Source of the DNA: DASQPJ01 sp036268355
GTDB taxonomy: Bacteria > Actinomycetota > Actinomycetes > Sporichthyales > Sporichthyaceae
Direction: 5' to 3'
NCBI GenBank assembly: GCA_036268355.1
Contig: DATAUG010000015.1
Span: 1 to 23,355, forward strand
Length of the DNA: 23,355 nucleotides
Made by a program: the position numbers and the translations under genes. Positions 21,294 to 23,355 of the stretch are shown here, one piece after another. The notes below the pieces were generated by a model. The model worked only from the letters and a program-made list of their open reading frames with translations, did not search any database and was not told the origin of the DNA. The first letter of the stretch is position 1. Each line of letters begins with the position of its first letter.

Positions 21294-23355
21294 TCAGCGG
21301 CCGCCGCCCCGCTCGTGGATCTGTCTGGCCACGTCGCGCGTCGAGAGGCTCTCGGCCAGTTCGGCGACGTATTCGGCCACGCCGTCGACGAACTCGGCGA
21401 CGGCATCGGCCTGGAACCCGTGCTGCGCGCCGGCCGCGACCAGCATCGAGTTGGCATCGGTCAACGGCAGGCCGACGAGATACCGCCAACTGGTCAGCGG
21501 CACCCCGGAGAGCTCGTCGCGAAGTGTCTCCGGGTCGTCGATCAACACGATTTCGTCCTCGCCGAGTACGTGGCGGACGAACCAGTGCTCCTCGGACAGC
21601 CGGTAGCGCAGGTCGCTGCGCCCGACGCCGATGCCGGAGGCGGTGGTCCAGCAGTCGCCGTCCGGGATCATGACGGCGACCGCTTCGCAGCCGGCCAGGT
21701 GCTCCATCGCGACGAAGGCCAACTCCTCAGCGATCTCGGCCGGGGACGCGAGGCTCTCGGTCATCGCCATCAACTGGTGCACATAGCCCAGCCCGGGCGG
21801 CTCGAGTTCGGGTCCGTAGTAGACGGGGCGGTTGGCCAGGGCCCGGGCGGAGAAATCCTCCTCGGCCTTGCGCACCGCATCACCGACGATCTGGTCGGCC
21901 TCCGCCCGGATCTTCGTGTGCTGCGCGGCCTCCTTGACGCGGGCGATGGTCTCGACCCGCGAGGCCTCCGCCGCCACCTTGGCCGCGACGCGGGCCTGCT
22001 CGGCCTCCTCGCGGGCGCGGACCGCCGCTTGATGCGCCTCCACCTCGGCCTGCAGGCGAGCCGCCTTCGCCGCCTCCGCGGCCAACTTCGAGTCGATCTT
22101 GGCCTGCGCGAGCGCCTCGCGCTCGGCGACGGCCCGGGCTCGTTCGTCGGCCCGGGCCATTTCCGCGGCTGTCCGATCGGCCGCTCGCGCCGCCTCCTGG
22201 GCGAATTTGGCGTCGGTCTCGGCCTGTTCGCGGGCCGCCTTCTCCTCGGCCCGCGACTGGGCCTCGGCGATCCGGCCCGCCTCGAGGCGGGCCTTCTCGA
22301 TCGCCTTCTCCGCCTCGGCGGCGGCACGCTGGTCCGCGGCGGCCTTCTCAGCCGCCGCCCTCGCCGCGATCGCCGCGGCGCGTTCGGCTGCCTTGGCGGC
22401 TTCTGCCTCGTATTTGGCTCGTTGCCTGGCGTCGGTCTCGGCGTTCCGGGCTGCCTCGATGGCGGCTTTGGCTTCGGCCTCGAGTCGGGTTTTTTCGGCC
22501 CGGGCGGCTTCGGCGGCGGCGAGTTCGGCTGCCTTGGCGGCGGCGCGCTCGGCGGCCTTGGCCTCGGCCTCGAGGCGGGCCTTCTCCGCGCGCTCGGCCT
22601 CCGCCGCGGCGCGTAGTTCGGCCTTCGTCGGGGCGGGCGGGATCAGCCGCACCGCCTCGATGACCTCCGGCGCGCTCGACGCTGCAGGGAACACCGCTTC
22701 CGGCCGGTCGCGGCCGACCGCCTGCACGGGATCCTGCTCGGCCTTCTGCGCGGCGGCCATCGCGCGGACGGCTTCTTTCTCGGCCGCGGCCCGCGCCCGT
22801 GCGGCTTCCTTCTCGGCCGCCGCCAAGGCCTTGGCCTGCATCTTCTCGGCGGCCTCGCGGGCCTTCTCGGCGGCGCGCGCGGCGGCACGGTCCTGACGTG
22901 GCTTCGGCGCGACGATGGGTGCTTCCACCGGGGGCGGCGGCAGTTGCTGTACGGGCATCGGCGGCGGTGTCGCGGCGGGGGGCGGCGGCGCCAACCCCGG
23001 TAGACGACCCTCGACGACCGGGTGTGCGGCGCTCGGGGTGTCGAATCGGGACGTAGCGCCGGGCCGTGGCCGGGCCCACGGTGCCAACCTGTGCTTACGG
23101 GTGTCGTCCGTCGGGACCGGTGGCAGGTCCAGGTCGTAGAGCGGCCGGTCGACCGGCGGGGCCGGCCGCGGGGTGACCGAAGCGACCGGGGAATAGGGCG
23201 CAGCGGACGGATACGGCGCCGGCGACGGCGCAGGCGAGGTCACCGGCGCAGGCGAGGTCACCGGCGCAGGCGAGGTCACCGGCGCAGGCGAGGTCACCGG
23301 CGCAGGCGAGGTCACCGGCGCAGGCGAGGTCACCGGCGCAGGCGAGGTCACCGGC
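21294..23355 (-). CDS. Long Ala/Glu-rich coiled-coil protein with C-terminal GAF-like domain (partial)
   Basis: At least 686 codons; the 5' end is open at the window edge. Numbered from the in-frame GTG at 23351, the parts are: VTSPAP hexapeptide repeats (1-42), a Pro-rich region with poly-Pro runs (45-150), and an uninterrupted Ala/Glu/Lys/Arg coiled coil (about 155-190 and 240-490) with a near-repeat RAEKARLEAEAKAA / RAEKTRLEAEAKAA 30 residues apart. A last domain of about 175 residues (ESLASPAEIAEELAFVAMEH, VAVMIPDGDCWTTASGIGVG, YLVGLPLTDANSMLVAAG) looks like GAF. No membrane helix or signal is visible, so it is probably a cytoplasmic scaffold-like protein. It precedes the two-component pair on the same strand. 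Function unknown; the GAF call is by pattern only. Confidence 0.8.
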   Translation of the reverse strand, partial: PVTSPAPVTSPAPVTSPAPVTSPAPVTSPAPVTSPAPVTSPAPSPAPYPSAAPYSPVASVTPRPAPPVDRPLYDLDLPPVPTDDTRKHRLAPWARPRPGATSRFDTPSAAHPVVEGRLPGLAPPPPAATPPPMPVQQLPPPPVEAPIVAPKPRQDRAAARAAEKAREAAEKMQAKALAAAEKEAARARAAAEKEAVRAMAAAQKAEQDPVQAVGRDRPEAVFPAASSAPEVIEAVRLIPPAPTKAELRAAAEAERAEKARLEAEAKAAERAAAKAAELAAAEAARAEKTRLEAEAKAAIEAARNAETDARQRAKYEAEAAKAAERAAAIAARAAAEKAAADQRAAAEAEKAIEKARLEAGRIAEAQSRAEEKAAREQAETDAKFAQEAARAADRTAAEMARADERARAVAEREALAQAKIDSKLAAEAAKAARLQAEVEAHQAAVRAREEAEQARVAAKVAAEASRVETIARVKEAAQHTKIRAEADQIVGDAVRKAEEDFSARALANRPVYYGPELEPPGLGYVHQLMAMTESLASPAEIAEELAFVAMEHLAGCEAVAVMIPDGDCWTTASGIGVGRSDLRYRLSEEHWFVRHVLGEDEIVLIDDPETLRDELSGVPLTSWRYLVGLPLTDANSMLVAAGAQHGFQADAVAEFVDGVAEYVAELAESLSTRDVARQIHERGGGR
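23227..23355 (-). repeat. Perfect 18-bp tandem repeat coding for VTSPAP
   Basis: GGCGCAGGCGAGGTCACC on the plus strand occurs seven times without a mismatch (23227-23352), and an eighth begins at the window edge. The 18-base unit keeps the frame. A looser form of the unit lies at 23209-23226. Confidence 0.97.

Noticed and set aside
22490..22495. Run of six T (A on the coding strand) in the coiled-coil gene as a possible frameshift site
   Set aside because: The frame there reads GAA AAA ACC, which does not fit a slippery heptamer in phase, and the long frame continues without a break.
23227..23355. Seven 18-bp repeats as a CRISPR array
   Set aside because: The units are directly adjacent without spacers and keep the reading frame.

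Overview
The window is high-GC DNA (roughly 70 percent by eye) with GTG and TTG starts, 4-bp ATGA/GTGA gene overlaps and actinobacterial gene families. The order around the cytochrome bcc and cytochrome oxidase genes, trpD, a DEDDh/GIY-YIG nuclease, an NlpC/P60 hydrolase and a PimB'-type mannosyltransferase matches the block known in Mycobacterium tuberculosis (Rv2188c to Rv2196, from memory). The many short dispersed repeats and the extra rhomboid and peptidase genes suggest an actinobacterium outside Mycobacterium, perhaps a Frankiales- or Sporichthya-like lineage. That placement is inference.

Region 1 (1-6617) is respiration. It holds the end of ctaD and all of ctaF on the plus strand, then a lipoprotein L,D-transpeptidase. 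A strong hairpin separates this from the convergent minus-strand operon ctaE-qcrC-qcrA-qcrB, whose last three genes are joined by ATGA overlaps. These genes build the bcc-aa3 supercomplex.

Region 2 (6618-9418) is a plus-strand run divergent from ctaE: a CtaG-type oxidase assembly membrane protein, a degenerate receiver-domain protein and trpD. Both divergent genes have a -10-like hexamer exactly six bases before a GTG start, which predicts leaderless mRNAs.

Region 3 (9559-12585) is a compact minus-strand operon: DEDDh exonuclease/GIY-YIG nuclease, a candidate 55-residue protein, a rhomboid protease and a stand-alone Lrp/AsnC ligand-binding (RAM) domain.

Region 4 (12586-18861) is plus strand and largely about the cell envelope: a small protein with two CxxC pairs; a promoter and cyclic-di-AMP (ydaO-type) riboswitch ahead of a secreted coiled-coil NlpC/P60 hydrolase; a membrane-anchored HExxH peptidase; an M48 (Ste24-like) membrane peptidase; and the PimB' mannosyltransferase.

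Region 5 (18866-23355) is minus strand: a long Ala/Glu-rich coiled-coil protein ending in a GAF-like domain, which starts with a perfect 18-bp tandem repeat and runs off the window, followed by a NarL-type histidine kinase and response regulator. The coiled-coil protein is the least explained gene here.

The intergenic gaps carry a dispersed repeat family: about 80-bp elements with AACAGGC/GCCTGTT ends, plus GCGAGCGNAGCGAG-type fragments. One set of fragments lies inside the 5' end of the M48 gene. No tRNA, rRNA, CRISPR array, transposase or phage gene was seen.
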